64,000 nt of DNA from Arachis hypogaea (taxonomy: Eukaryota > Streptophyta > Magnoliopsida > Fabales > Fabaceae): positions 14,042,346 through 14,106,345 of the forward strand of contig NC_092052.1 of assembly GCF_003086295.3 (NCBI RefSeq), read 5' to 3'. Positions within the stretch are counted from its first letter, which is position 1. The number at the start of each line of letters is the position of its first letter. Below are positions 37,455 to 49,593 of this stretch, piece by piece. The position numbers and the translations under genes were made by a program. Under the pieces are notes generated by a model. The model did no database searches. It was not told the DNA's origin and saw only the letters and a list, made by a program, of their open reading frames with translations.

Positions 37455-37855
37455 TTTTTTATCTCAACAGTTTTATTTCATCTTCTTTTAATTGTCTGGT
37501 CAAAATTAAAATTTTTCCTTTCAAAAATATCATTTCTTTCATTATAATTTTCTTCTAAATAACGACAAAAATAATAATTGTTCATAGAATCTGCTATAGC
37601 TATCTAAGAGCAAAAATGACAGAACAATAAGAAAAAAAGAGAGTTAAAAATAGTGGTGAAAATGGTATTCTTGGAAGAAAAAATTTTAATTTTGACTAGA
37701 AGATTAAAAAATAAGACGAAATAAAATGTTTGGGGATAAAAATAGAACATTGCATTAGAAAATAAAATAATATTTTACTCTTGTTTGGATTATATTTTGT
37801 TTTAAATTTAAATACATTTTTTTAGAGAGTTTGGTTTTGTATTTTAGATGTAAGA
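37455..37855. repeat. Tandem array, short block between two insertions
   Basis: Continues the monomer interrupted at 36587 and ends in TAAGA (37851-37855), the target site of the next LTR element. No gene. Confidence 0.88.
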
Positions 37856-40800
37856 TGTAACACCCTACCACACAAAACTTTACGCTCGAGTTGTAAAGCA
37901 GAGGTGATGAGGTATTACGACCTCTAAAAATAAAATATATACATAATATAGTTGAAAAAATTTTATATTTAGGAGCATTTGAAGGAAAGTTTAAAACAAA
38001 AGTCGTAACGCTCTCATGGACGATAAACGTAAACCGGATAGGGTAAGAGTAAAACAGCAAGGATATATATACATACTAGAAGATTTTCAAGGATACAGAT
38101 AGCAAAGCTCTTGACTCGGCTCCCGAAGTTTAAACCGGCCAGAGCATATATATACATATATATAAATAAACCCAAAAGTAAGCCAAAACAAAAAATTGAC
38201 AACCTGTTTCTCCGAGCCAACTTCTAAGAAGGACAAATATAAAATACAAGGTAGAGAATCTAAATACATATATAAATATAAGTAAAAATACAACCCTGAG
38301 CCCCAAGAGTTCTTTGCTTCATCAGAGTTTCCAGAATACAGAGTGGTGCTTCTCAACATGCATCTGAAAAACAACAATATTATATGGGATGAGAACCAGG
38401 GGTTCTCAGTATGATTAAGGTGCCCACATATATAATAAATAAGGTCACGGGAAAACTAGAGGCAATCCTAGAATGCCGACACTTAGATTATCAAACCTAA
38501 AGGAATAAACTGAACCATAAATTTGGTAAAACTCTCTAAGATACCTAAATAACGATATATCTCTAACCCTGCAGTTTACTTTCTATCTCATTTAACTCTA
38601 ACCCTTACCACTAACCCAACCAGTCACAGCCTATGGCCCAAATCAACCCAGTTCGGTCTCTGACCCAATTAAACTCTACCCGACCTCTGCTCCATTTCAA
38701 ATCAAATCAGCATTATCACCTGTCCACCACCAAGGTACTCAAAAGAGAAAGATAATCACAAACACAAGCAAATGCAAAGCAAACACATTTAAAGAACAGT
38801 TACAGCAAGTATCACAGTTATCAGTTAAACAGAATTTATCAGATAGGCAAACCAAAATAATTATGCACACCCAAACAAAGTAAACAAATGCAACATGATG
38901 CATGCCTGTCCTACTGGCCGTGAGCTCACGTGTCGGTTATATCACCAGACCCCGACACATCTGGTAGCTAACCCAGACATTGGTCTCTATGTTGCGCATC
39001 TCCAGAAGGATCATAAATGAAGGAGAGGGCCTTTCCACATCGAAGGAGCGTGCCTTTCCACCTTCTCCTGGAGGATATACGAAAGAGAGTGCCTTTCCAT
39101 ATCGAAGGAGCGTGTCTTTCCACCTTGCAACTTGAGAAGAATGTGGGAGAAACAATACGAAGGAAGATGCCTTTCCACCTTTCCCAAATCCACATCATGA
39201 CAAGAGGGGGAATCGTCTGTCCTCAACTTGCCACTCGATAAAGTTTTTAGTTAACTCGTAGGCGGAATCACACCCAGACCCTGCATCTCGGCCATTCCGG
39301 CCATACCTGGTCATTGCAACTATCAACATTTATCTCTCAATAAAATCACATCATAAATCAAATCTTATCTTTATCAACACTACCTTAACCATATATCATC
39401 ATCAATTCTACACTTCCTCAACCTCAATTTATCACTACAAGTCTTTCTTCACTTTCAAGTAACCTTTCTTTTTCTAGCTTAATCTTGTCACTTCCCTTAA
39501 TACTAATATTTAAGGTCTAAAAGAGTAAAAATAGAGGTCTAGAGGTTCAAAATTACATTTTAAAATACAAAAATCACCTTGTTGATTTCAGGGGTCACGC
39601 GTACGCGTAAACCACGCGTACGTGTGGGAGTGCATTACTGAGATGTCACGCGTACGCGTGGGCGTACATTTTTCCATGCTCGCGTACGTGATATGCCAAA
39701 CCTAAAAAGGTTGGTCGCATCACGTATAGTGGTCGTGTACGCAAGCTATGCAGAATAGCAAAACTGCTGAATGCTGCAAAATTTTCAGTTTTGCACTCCG
39801 AAATTTTGACGCGTATAACCTTTTCGTTTTAAAATATTTTTTCATCCATTCTTCAAATGGCGTAAACTTCACGGACCTAATTTTCATATAAAAGAAGTTT
39901 AAAATAATTTGGGGGTCCGGAAGCCAAGTTATGGCTCGCCGAAGTTCGGCCAAAAATCAGCTTTTTAACAAAGACTTCTAAACCTCTATTTCACCAATTT
40001 TCCTTTATGAAAATCAAAGTTCTACATTTAACAATGACTCTAAATACACCCAACACAGCTCCATATTCAATCACAACCAACCATGCCTCAATTTTAAACC
40101 ACTTCATTCCACGAGTTCTCAAATATACAACACAATTATCAATTTATCAACATTCATATGTTCACATTCATAATCCTCATTCATTAGCATCGAATTCATC
40201 ATTCATCAATCTATTTTACCAACACCAACCACATTCACATTAATGAATCATCAATCTAACCATACCTCATCATTTTAACATACATTGACAACTAAAATCA
40301 TTAAACATGCTCCAAACACAATTCAACTTATCCTATAGTCATCTAGCCTAAGTTTTCACGATACTGTACATGCTATATACAAGAAACCAAAATCATATCT
40401 TGGCCTATTTTCTATAAAACCCGGAACATCACAATTTGTCACCGTTCTATGACACCCAAGTTTTTAAAGTCTCATCAAATGAGTCTCCAGCTCCCTAAAG
40501 TCCAATACCAAGTCTTCAACACCGCCAATTTATTTCCAAAATACACAATCCAAACTAATTTCAAAAAATAACACTAAAATCACCATAGGGTTCACTAATT
40601 AGATAACTTGATAAGGATTAAATATTCTTCACCTTGCCAACGAAAGAATTGAGCCAAAATCCAATACATCCACTAAGTTAACTTGATCGTAAACATCAAA
40701 ATCAACAAAATCTCAATACCCCAAACTATAGGATTTTCAAAATTGGGAAAGGATGAAATCGAAACTGAAAAGTGACTTCCTTACCTAATTAAATACTGGG

Positions 40801-41203
40801 TTTTGTAGAGCTCGACGCTGCGGCCGCGTGGCCGCAAACGGTGCAACGATCGGAGCTCAGGATTGAAAGTTACAGAGGATTAAAGTTTGAAGTGGAATAG
40901 GGTTTTAATTGTTTTGGTTTCCTTCTATTTCCCTGCTGCGTGAATTCAATGGGAAGGAAGAAGAAAGGCTGAAGCTTGCCTTTATATAGGAGTTGGGTGT
41001 GTGGGCTTAGGCCCATTTAGGCCTGATTCGTCTAGTTCGGTATGTTCGGCCCAATCTTGGGCCAAATTCTTTAAAATTAGTGTCAAAATTCTTATTTTAA
41101 TTTTCTGTTCTCTATCTCTTTAAATTATGAAATTCTATTTTCTAATTTGCTAGAAAATAATTAATTTATTTGCTAATTATTTACTAATTTCTCGGGTTTT
41201 ATA
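37856..41203 (-). repeat. 3' LTR of the internally deleted element
   Basis: 3,348 bp. On the plus strand it starts TGTAACACCCTACCACACAA and ends CTCGGGTTTTATA, where TTTTACA is expected, so its minus-strand first dinucleotide appears as TA rather than TG. It contains minisatellite-like copies of GGAGCGTGCCTTTCCACC (39018-39215) and a CpG-rich ACGCGTACGCGT cluster (about 39592-39740). Confidence 0.88.
39592..39740. repeat. CpG-rich ACGCGTACGCGT cluster in the 3' LTR
   Basis: GTCACGCGTACGCGTAAACC, CCACGCGTACGTGTGGGAG, GTCACGCGTACGCGTGGGCG and CTCGCGTACGTGATATG occur within 100 bp. The partner LTR at 42162-44420 lacks this section because of a deletion. Confidence 0.85.
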
Positions 41204-42161
41204 TCCTACCCTCGTAACAGAAATTTCGTCCTCGAAAAATTCACTATCAAATCTCCATATACACCCTCTCGAATTTAGCCGACCTCTTACCATTCATTTT
41301 GCCATTCTCCCAACATTAATTCAAACACTATTCCATATTCTTCACTCTCATGTACAAGATTATAAACTCAACCAAATTTAAGCCTAAACTATATCTGTTT
41401 GTTTCATTCTTAGTTTCGTCTAGCTCTTTCTCAATGACTGCAACTTCCTTACCCTTCAAGAGTTCCGTCTAAATCAAATTAATCTCAAATCCTTCTTATC
41501 TATCTCAAATACTAATCAATTCTCCAACCTCTTAGTCTAATTCAATTTGTTATAACCTAAATCTCACACACCTTCCGCTCCTTATTTCTACGCTGATTCC
41601 TCAAGACACCCTCATATCCTAATACTCCTTTCTCACATCACTACAATTATATAGCCACCAAATTCACCATGCTTTCACAGCGTTACCCTAATTATAAGCC
41701 ACTAAGAACTTAATCGCTCGTCTAATCTGTCAGAACATTCATTGGGTCTCTTTATCCCTCTAACTAAGCGCTATTGAACTTTACTCCAGCTACACGAGTT
41801 CTAATCCCTTGGTTTCTTTTCATCACCGGGTCCATTACTGCCTTTATCACTGTTTCTAGCTTGTTGTCGCAGCCCACCAGCAATTGCCTATGCAGCCATC
41901 CTATCGTCAACCGTATCACCTCACTCGCGCCCACGAGACGCCATTTTGATCTTGTCCATACCGAACAATTGATATTAAGGTGATCAGTATTAATATCTAA
42001 AGTCTAGTGCTCAAATCTCCAAAAGTAATGCTCATGAATATTTATGCTATATATGTCAAGCAGACATCCTAAATAGCATGTACACATAGCCAGAGTATGC
42101 TTAAAAGCACACTCAGTCCATTTCCCAGGCTCTACGGGAACGAACTACTCTGATACCATAA
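41204..42161 (-). other. Internal remnant with primer site and gag start only
   Basis: The minus-strand primer-binding site TGGTATCAGAGT is at 42147-42158. About 200 bases further in, an ATG at 41944 opens ATGGCGTCTCGTGGGCGCG, close to the gag start of the element at 20178. That frame closes after a few codons, and gag-like words fade by about 41,820. The rest is not recognised and leads to the purine-tract side of the left-hand LTR. Confidence 0.7.
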
Positions 42162-44420
42162 TGTAACACCCTACCACACAGAACCTTATGCTCGAGTTGT
42201 AAAGCAGAGGTAACGAGGTATTACGACCTCTAAAAATAAAATATATACATAATATAGTGGAAAAAGTTTTATATCTAGGAGCCTTTGAAGGAAAGTTTAA
42301 AACAAAAGTCGTAGCGCTCTCATGGACGATAAACGTAAACCAGATAGGGTAAGAGTAAAATAGCAAGGATATATATACATACTAGAAGATTTTCAATGAT
42401 ACAAATAGCAAATCTCTTGACTCGGCTCGTGAAGTTTAAACCACCCAGAGCATATATATACATATATACAAATAAACCCAAAAGTAAGCCAAAACAGAAA
42501 ACTGACAACCTATTTCTCTGAGCCAACCTCTAATAGGGACAAACATAAAATACAAGGTGGAGAATCTAAATACAAATATAAATATAAGTAAAAATACAAC
42601 CCTGAGCCCTAAAAGTTCTTCGCTTCATCAGAGTCTCCAGAATACAGAGTGGTGCTTCTCAACTTGCATCTAAAAAATAACAATATTGTATGGGATGAGA
42701 ACCGGGAGTTCTCAGTATGGTTAAGGTGCCCACATATATAATAAATAAGGTCCCGAAAAAGGCAGAGGCAATCCTAGAACGCCGACACTCATATTATAAA
42801 ACCTAAAGGAATAAACTGAACCATAAATTTGGTAAAACTCTCTAAGGTACCCAAATAATGATATATCTCTAACCCTGCAGTTTACTTCCTGTCTCATTTA
42901 ACTCTAACCCTTACCACTGACCCAACCAGTCACAGCCTATGGCCCAAATCAAACCAGTTCGGCCTCTGGCCCAATTAAACTCAACCCGACCTCTAGCCCA
43001 TTTCAAATTAAATCAACATTATCACCTGTCCACCACCAAAGTACTCAAAACAGAAAGACAATCACAAACACAAGCAAATGCAAGGCAAACACATTTAAAG
43101 AACAGTTACAGCAAGTATCACAGTTATCAGTTAAACAGAATTTATCAGATAGGCAAACCAAAATAATTATGCACACCCAAACAAAGCAAACAAATGCAAC
43201 ATGATGCACGCCTGTCCTACTGGCCGTGAGCTCATGTGTCGGTTATATCGCCATAACCCGACACATCTGGTAGCTAACCCAGACATTGGCCTCTAGGTTG
43301 CACATCTCCAAGAGGATCATAAACAAAGGAGAGTGCCTTTCCACATCGAAGGTGCGTGCCTTTTCACCTTCTCCTGGAGGATATACAAAGGAGAGTGTCT
43401 TTCCACATCGAAGGAGTGTGCCTTTCCACTTTGCAACTAGAGAAGAATGTAGGGGGAACAATACGAAGAAGGGTGCCTTTCCACCTTCCCCACATCCACA
43501 TCACGACAAGAGGGGGAATCCTCCATCCTCAACTTGCCACTCGATAAAGTTTTCAGTTAACTCATCCATTAGCATCGAATTTATCATTCATCAATCTATT
43601 TTACCAACACCAACCACATTCACATCAATGAATCATCAATCTAACCATACCTCATTATTTTAACATACATTGACAACTAAAATCATTAAACATGCTCCAA
43701 ACACAATTCAACTTATCCTATAGTCATCTAACCTAAGTTTTCACGATACTGTACATGCTATATACGAGAAACCAAACTAATTTCAAAAAATAACACTAAA
43801 ATCACCATAGGGTTCACTAATTAGATAACTTGACAAGGATTAAACATTCTTTACCTTGCCAACGGAAGAATTGAGCCAAAATTCAGCACATCCACTAAGT
43901 TAACTTAATCCTAAATATCAAAATCAACAAAATCTCAACACCCCAAACCATAGAATTTTTAAAATTGGGAAAGGAGAAAATCGAAACTGAAAAGTGACTT
44001 CCTTACCTAATTAAGTACTGGGCTTTGTAGAGCTCGATGCTACGGTCATGTGGTCGCAAACGGTGCGGTGATTGGAGCTCCGGATTGAAAGTTACGAAAG
44101 ATTAAAGTTTGAAGTGGAATAGGGTTTTAATTGTTTTGGTTTCCTTCTACTTCCCTGCTGCGTGAATTCAATGGGAAGGAAGAAGAAAGGCTGAAGCTTG
44201 CCTTTATATAGGAGTTGGGAGTGTGGGCTTGGGCCCATTTGGGCTCAGTTCGTTCGGTTCGGTTCATTTGGTCTAATTTTGGGTTAAATTCTTTAAAATT
44301 AGTGTTAAATTTTTTATTTTAATTTTTTCTATCTCTTTAAACTATAAAATTCTATTTTCTAATTTTCTAGAAAATAATTCATTTATTTGCTAATTATTTA
44401 CTAATTTCTCGAATTTTACA
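42162..44420 (-). repeat. 5' LTR of the internally deleted element (shortened)
   Basis: 2,259 bp, collinear with 37856-41203 except for two deletions. The larger joins AGTTAACTC to CATTAGCATCGAATTT near 43,560 and removes the equivalent of about 39,253-40,184, including the CpG-rich cluster. The smaller, near 43,770, removes the equivalent of about 40,390-40,550. Confidence 0.88.
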
Positions 44421-47400
44421 TAAGAGAGAAAATATGAGACATTAAATTTAAACATATATTTCTTATATTTATTTAAATAGATTTTAAATTTTGTTGGCTG
44501 AATAAAGATTGAATTTTATTACTTAGCTAATTGTATTGTTTCTGTCTTGCAAAGAAATTTCACTTTCTCTTATGTTCTTGTCAAAATAAAAAATAAAAAA
44601 ATAACTAATCAAATATGCTCTTTTTTTAGGGTAGATTTTCTCAAATTTTTTTCTTAATAGTTTAGTAAAATGTCATTTAATTTTTATCATTTAATATTTT
44701 TCTTATATTTTTTCTTGATTCCATTTAAAAAGTATAAGACGATAATTTACACTTTATTAAATAATTAAAAAATTGAGAGAATCTATTTTTTTCCCTCCAT
44801 ATAAAAGGAAGATTGAAGATATAGAAATGTTAATATATTTTCTAAAAGAATATTTCTCACTTAAATTTTATATTATAGAATTTTAAACTTCTGATTTTAT
44901 CACCATATATTAGTATCTGATATTTGTTTATGTAGATCTTATTAAAAAGTCAAAAATTAAACGATAATAAATTATCTGAGAGAAACAAATAATGCAAAAA
45001 TGAGAATTACTTATTTGATAATTTATTTTTGTTCGTATGAAAAATTCTAAAATCTACTCATCTTATTATCTCTTATGAATTTAATTTTTTTATGATTTAA
45101 TGTTTAGTGTTTAGAGTTTAGAATTTAAAATTTATTTTTTTATTCAAATTGTGTTTTGTTTTTAAATTTAAATATTTCAATTGTTAAGTTTTAGGATTTA
45201 ATATTTTTGTTTTGGAATTTAAAGTTTGTTATTTTTGTTTAAAGAGTAAAGTATTGTTTTAGACGCTAACGTTTGTGTTAAGTCTTAATTTTGTCTTTAT
45301 GTTTGAAATGTTCTATTTTTTTATCTCAACAGTTTTATTTCGTCTTCTTTTAATCTTCTGGTTAAAATAAAGATTTTTCCTTTCAAAAATATCATTTCTT
45401 TCATTATGATTTTCTTCTAAATAACGACAAAAATCATAATTGTTCATAGTACCTGTTATAGTGATCTAAGAGCAAAAATAACAGAACTATAAGAAAAAAA
45501 GGAAGCTAAAAATAGAGGTGAAAAGGGTGTTCTTGGAAGAATAAAATTATAATTTTGACCAAAATATTAAAATAAGACGAAATAAAATATTTAGGGATAA
45601 AAATAGAACATTACATTAGAAAGTAAAACCGTATTTTACTCTTATTTGGATTATATTTTTTTTAAATTTAAATACATTTATTTTTAGAGAGTTTGGTTTT
45701 GTATTTTAAATGTAAGAGAGAGAAAATATGAGACACTAATTTTAAAGATATGTTTCTTACATTTATTTAAATGGATTTTAAATTTTGTTGGTTGAATAAA
45801 GATTGAATTTTATTACTTATCTAATTGTATTGTTTTTGCCTTGCAAAGAAGTTTTATTTTCTCTTATGTTCTTGTCAAAATAAAAAATAAAAAATAATTA
45901 ATCAAATATACTCTTCTTTTAGAGTGGATTCTCTCAAATTTTTTTCTTAATTGTTTAGTAAAATATCATTTAATTTTTATTATTTAATATTTTTCTCATT
46001 TGTTTTTTTCTGATTCCATTTAAAAAGTATAAGATGATAATTTACACTTTATTAAATAATTAAAAAATAGTTGAGAGAATCTATATTTTTTCCTCTATAT
46101 AAGAGGAAGATTGAAGATATAGAAATGTTAATATATTTTCTTAAATAATATTTCTCACTTAAATTTTGTATTGTAGAATTTTTAACCTCTAATTTTATCA
46201 CCATATTTTAGTATCTGATATTTGTGTACATAATTCTTATTAGAAAGTCAAAGATCAAATGATAATAAATTATCTGAGAGAAACAAACAATGCAAAAAAA
46301 TGAGAAATACTTATTTGATAATTTAGTATATTTTAGTTATTCAAATACTTATTTGATAATTTATTTTTGTTTGTATGAAAAATTCTAAAATTTACTCATC
46401 TTATTATCTTTTATGAATTTAATTTTTTATGATTTAATGTTTAGTGTTTAGAGTTTAGAATTTAAGATTTGTTATTTTATTCAAATTGTGTTTTGTTTTT
46501 AATTTAAATATTTCGATTGTTAAGTTTTAGGATTTAATATTTATATTTTGGAATTTAGAGTTTGTTATTTTTATTTAAAGAGTATAGTATTGTTTTAGTC
46601 GCTAACGTTTGTGTTAAGTCTTAATTTTGTCTTTATGTTTGAAACGTATTTTTTTATCTCAATAGTTTTATTTCGTATTCTTTTAATCTTTTGGTCAAAA
46701 TTAAAATTTTTTCTTTAAAAAATATCATTTCTTTCATTATGATGATTTTCTTCTAAATAACGACAAAAATCATAATTGTTCGTAGTTGCTGTTATAGTGA
46801 TCTAAGAGCAAAAATGACAGAACTATAAGAAAAAAAGAGAGCTAAAAGTAAAGGTGAAAAGGATTTTCTTGGAAGAAAAAAATTTTAATTTTGACCAGAA
46901 GATTAAAATAAGACGTAATAAAACATTTGGGGATAAAAATAGAACGTTACATTAGAAAGTAAAACAGTATTTTACTCTTATTTGGATTATATTTTGTTTT
47001 AAATTTAAATATATTTATTTTTATAGAGTTTGGTTTTGTATTTTAAATATAAGAGAGAGAAAATATGAGACATTAAATTTAAAGATATATTTCTTACATT
47101 TATTTAAATGGATTTTAAATTTTGTTGGTTGAAAAAAGATTAAATTTTATTGCTTATCTAATTGTATTGTTTCCATCTTGTAAAGAAATTTCACTTTCTC
47201 TTATCTTCTTGTCAAAATAAAAATAAAAAAATAAACTAATCAAATATACAAAAGAGTAGATTCTCTCAATTTTTTTTCTTAATTATTTAGTAAAATGTTA
47301 TTTAATTTTTATCATTTAATATTTTATCTTATATGTTTTTTCTTGATTCCATTTAAAAAGTATAAGATGATAATTTACAATTTATTAAACAATTTAAAAA

Positions 47401-47441
47401 AAGTTGAGAGAATCTATTTTTTTCCTCTTTATAAAAAGAAG
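44421..47441. repeat. Tandem array, third block
   Basis: Starts with the second TAAGA and has anchors at 45295 and 46631 (spacing 1,336 bp). It is cut at 47441 by a Mutator-like element whose 9-bp target AAAAAGAAG is 47433-47441. No gene. Confidence 0.88.
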
Positions 47442-47714
47442 GGGCAATTTACCTATTTAAATAAACTGCCAACCAAAATTACTAAGAATACACTTTATGC
47501 AAACTGGATACCGAAATGCATTTTTTTTCTAAACTATGTAAACCGCGACAGGGGTATCGCGGTTTACAAAATGCACGTAATCCGCTACAGAAGTGTCGCA
47601 GATTTCGTTGGCGAAAACTGTCACATAAACCGCTACAGGGGTGTAGCGGTTTATGCTGTGTAAACTTTGCCTATAAATACCAAGATAGGGAGTGGGTTAT
47701 TTGAAGAGAGTCAT
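47442..47714 (+). repeat. Left TIR of the MULE
   Basis: 273 bp with three imperfect palindromes of about 30 bp: GTAAACCGCGACAGGGGTAT... (about 47539-47568), GTAATCCGCTACAGAAGTGT... (about 47578-47608) and ATAAACCGCTACAGGGGTGT... (about 47625-47656). A CCTATAAATACC TATA-like sequence near 47670-47681 lies upstream of the transposase start. Confidence 0.9.
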
Positions 47715-47730
47715 GTTCACACTTTCAGAA

Positions 47731-49243
47731 ATGGATAGAGAGGAAAGCTTGATGGTTCTAGTCCACTGTTCTGGTAAAATAAAAAAAAAAGTAACAGGCA
47801 TGGTGTTAAGTTCACGGATAAAGAACCGCTAAGCATTTTTATCCGTTCGATTGATACTTTGTCGGATCTGAAAAGGAACATATTGTAGAAGGCAGGGTTA
47901 GCTGGGGCCAAGTCGGTGAAGAAGTTGTTTTACAAGATTCCGATGGCGGTCGTATCGAGTGGTGTGCAGTATGAAACATTTGTCATCGGGTCGGATGAAG
48001 ACATGGGAGTGTTGTTTCATTGTCGGCAGAGTTTTTCGGAGGTGAGAATACACGAGTTGTTTGCCAAGTCGGAAGACCGTGTGGAAAGTTCCGGGACTTC
48101 AACGCCAAATCCTCAGTCGACGACGGTGGGGGGTGCTTCTACTTCGATGCCTGTCGTTGCACGCAGGTGTCTCCTACCTGCACCTCCGCCTGTTCTAACA
48201 CCGGCAGATAGGTCACCCGGTTTGATTACTGGTCTTGTTAGGAGTGGTGAGCCGGATCACTATGAGGACGCGATGCGGGACTATGACTTGGACGATGAGC
48301 CCGATCACATATCAGGGGATAGTGAGGACGAGACTCTAGTGCCCCCACCTGCACCGCAGGGGCCATCCAGTTCTGAGTCCCACCAACAACTGCCGCAGTT
48401 CTCGACGCTTAATCTGGAAGCAGTGAGCCAACAACCAGATGATCGACACACCTTCGACTACCAAGGATTACACGAGGGCAATGCTTCTGGCGAATTTCAG
48501 ATTGGTCAATCTTTCTAGACTAAGGAGGAAGCTGTGATGAGTGTTAAGGATTATAGCATTCGTCGTGGAGTTCAGTATCGGGTAATGGAATCTTATCATC
48601 TAAAGTATGTTGGGAGATGCAAGGAGTTTGGAAATGGCTGCAACTGGATCATCCGCGTTGCACTTCAGCAGTGCAAGGGTAACTGGGAGGTTAGAAGGTA
48701 CAACGGAGCCCACACATGCCTGGCCACGTCGATTTCGAGCGACCACCGACAGCTCGATTACCACGTAATTTGTGCGAGGATTTATCCCTTGGTTAGGGCG
48801 GATGCAGCAGTTACCAAAAGGTGTTGCAAGAAGCTACTGAGTCAACCTACGGATTCAGGCCTAGCTACAGGAAGGTGTGGAAGGCAAAGCAGAAGGCAGT
48901 TGCCCAGATTTACGGGGATTGGGAAGAGTCATATGCGTAATTGCCTCGGTGGATCCTTGGGATGCAAGCAACGATGGACGGAAGCGTCGCTTTCTTGAAG
49001 ACTTCTCTAGTGCGTGTTGGTGGCGAGGTTGATGAGTCTACGGAGTACTTTCATCGACTTTTCTGGACATTTCCTCCATGCGTTGAGGCTTTTAAACATT
49101 GCAAGCCACTAATCAGCATTGACGGAACGCATCTGTATGGGAAGTATGGCAGGACTTTGCTTTTGGCTATTGCGCAAGATGGAAACTCGAATATATTGCT
49201 AGTTGCGTTTGCACTTGTTGAGGGGGAGAATGCTGAGCTTTAA
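47731..49243 (+). pseudogene. MuDR-type transposase, decayed and 3'-truncated
   Basis: The start at ATG 47731 (MDREESLMVLV) matches the N-terminus I expect for this legume MULE family. Sense continues through FVIGSDEDMGVLFHCRQSF (47916-48518 frame), the zinc-binding DNA-binding part YHLKYVGRCKEFGNGCNWII (48534-48998 frame), and FHRLFWTFPPCVEAF with SIDGTHLYGKYG (48941-49243 frame), which contains the first catalytic Asp. Breaks include a frame change near a poly-A at about 47,785, TAG at about 47,888 and at 48516-48518, a 1-nt frame change near 48,818 and TAA at about 48,938. Sequence is lost after GENAE: the second Asp, the Glu, the SWIM finger and the CCHC knuckle are absent. It cannot be functional. 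Confidence 0.85.
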
Positions 49244-49270
49244 CAGATCTTTTTGTCGTCCGAGGATCAA

Positions 49271-49593
49271 AATGACTCTCTTCAAATAACCCACTCCCTA
49301 TCTTGGTATTTATAGGCAAAGTTTACACAGCATAAACCGCTACACCCCTGTAGCGGTTTATGCATGCATCAAAAACACACATAAATCGCGACACCCCTGT
49401 AGCGGTTTATGTGATGATTTTTGCCAACGTAATCCGCGACACCCCTGTAGCAGATTACGTGTATTTTGTAAACCGCAATACCCCTGTCGCAGTTTACATA
49501 GTTTAGGGAAAAAAATACATTTCGGTATCCAGTTTGCATAATGTGTATTCTGGTAATTTTGGTTGGCAGTTTATTTAAATAGGTAAATTGCCC
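49271..49593 (-). repeat. Right TIR of the MULE
   Basis: 323 bp, inverse of the left TIR but with four palindromic modules instead of three (about 49333-49364, 49381-49412, 49429-49460 and 49468-49498). Each has the core ACCCCTGT, the inverse of ACAGGGGT. The extra module explains the length difference between the TIRs. Confidence 0.9.

Larger units (their letters stand above)
37856..44420 (-). mobile_element. Internally deleted Tekay-like LTR element (minus strand)
   Basis: LTRs at 37856-41203 and 42162-44420, a TAAGA target duplication (37851-37855 and 44421-44425), and a Met-type primer site inside the right-hand LTR. Only 958 bp lie between the LTRs. These hold a scrap of gag start and nothing recognisable of pol, so the element could not encode its own movement. 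It falls inside the tandem array. Removing it together with the fold-back element brings adjacent array anchors to about 1,292 bp apart. Confidence 0.9.
47442..49593 (+). mobile_element. Mutator-like element (MULE) with long palindrome-bearing TIRs
   Basis: 2,152 bp. The ends GGGCAATTTACC and GGTAAATTGCCC are inverse and the 9-bp target duplication AAAAAGAAG is perfect (47433-47441 and 49594-49602), which is the Mutator hallmark. The TIRs extend to 47714 on the left (273 bp) and from 49271 on the right (323 bp). The interior holds a decayed transposase lacking its C-terminal half, so the copy is non-autonomous. It is inserted in the tandem array. Confidence 0.93.

Noticed and set aside
40007..40243. 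78-codon plus frame, and similar Ser/His/Asn/Ile-rich frames at 31366-31770, as genes
   Set aside because: They lie in C/A/T-rich LTR sequence with low complexity, with no motif and no conservation in the partner LTR beyond nucleotide similarity.
47539..47656. Palindromic modules considered as a miRNA gene or rho-independent terminator
   Set aside because: Several modules recur in both TIRs of one MULE, which fits element ends. A miRNA gene would be a single foldback, and bacterial-type terminators do not apply in this genome.
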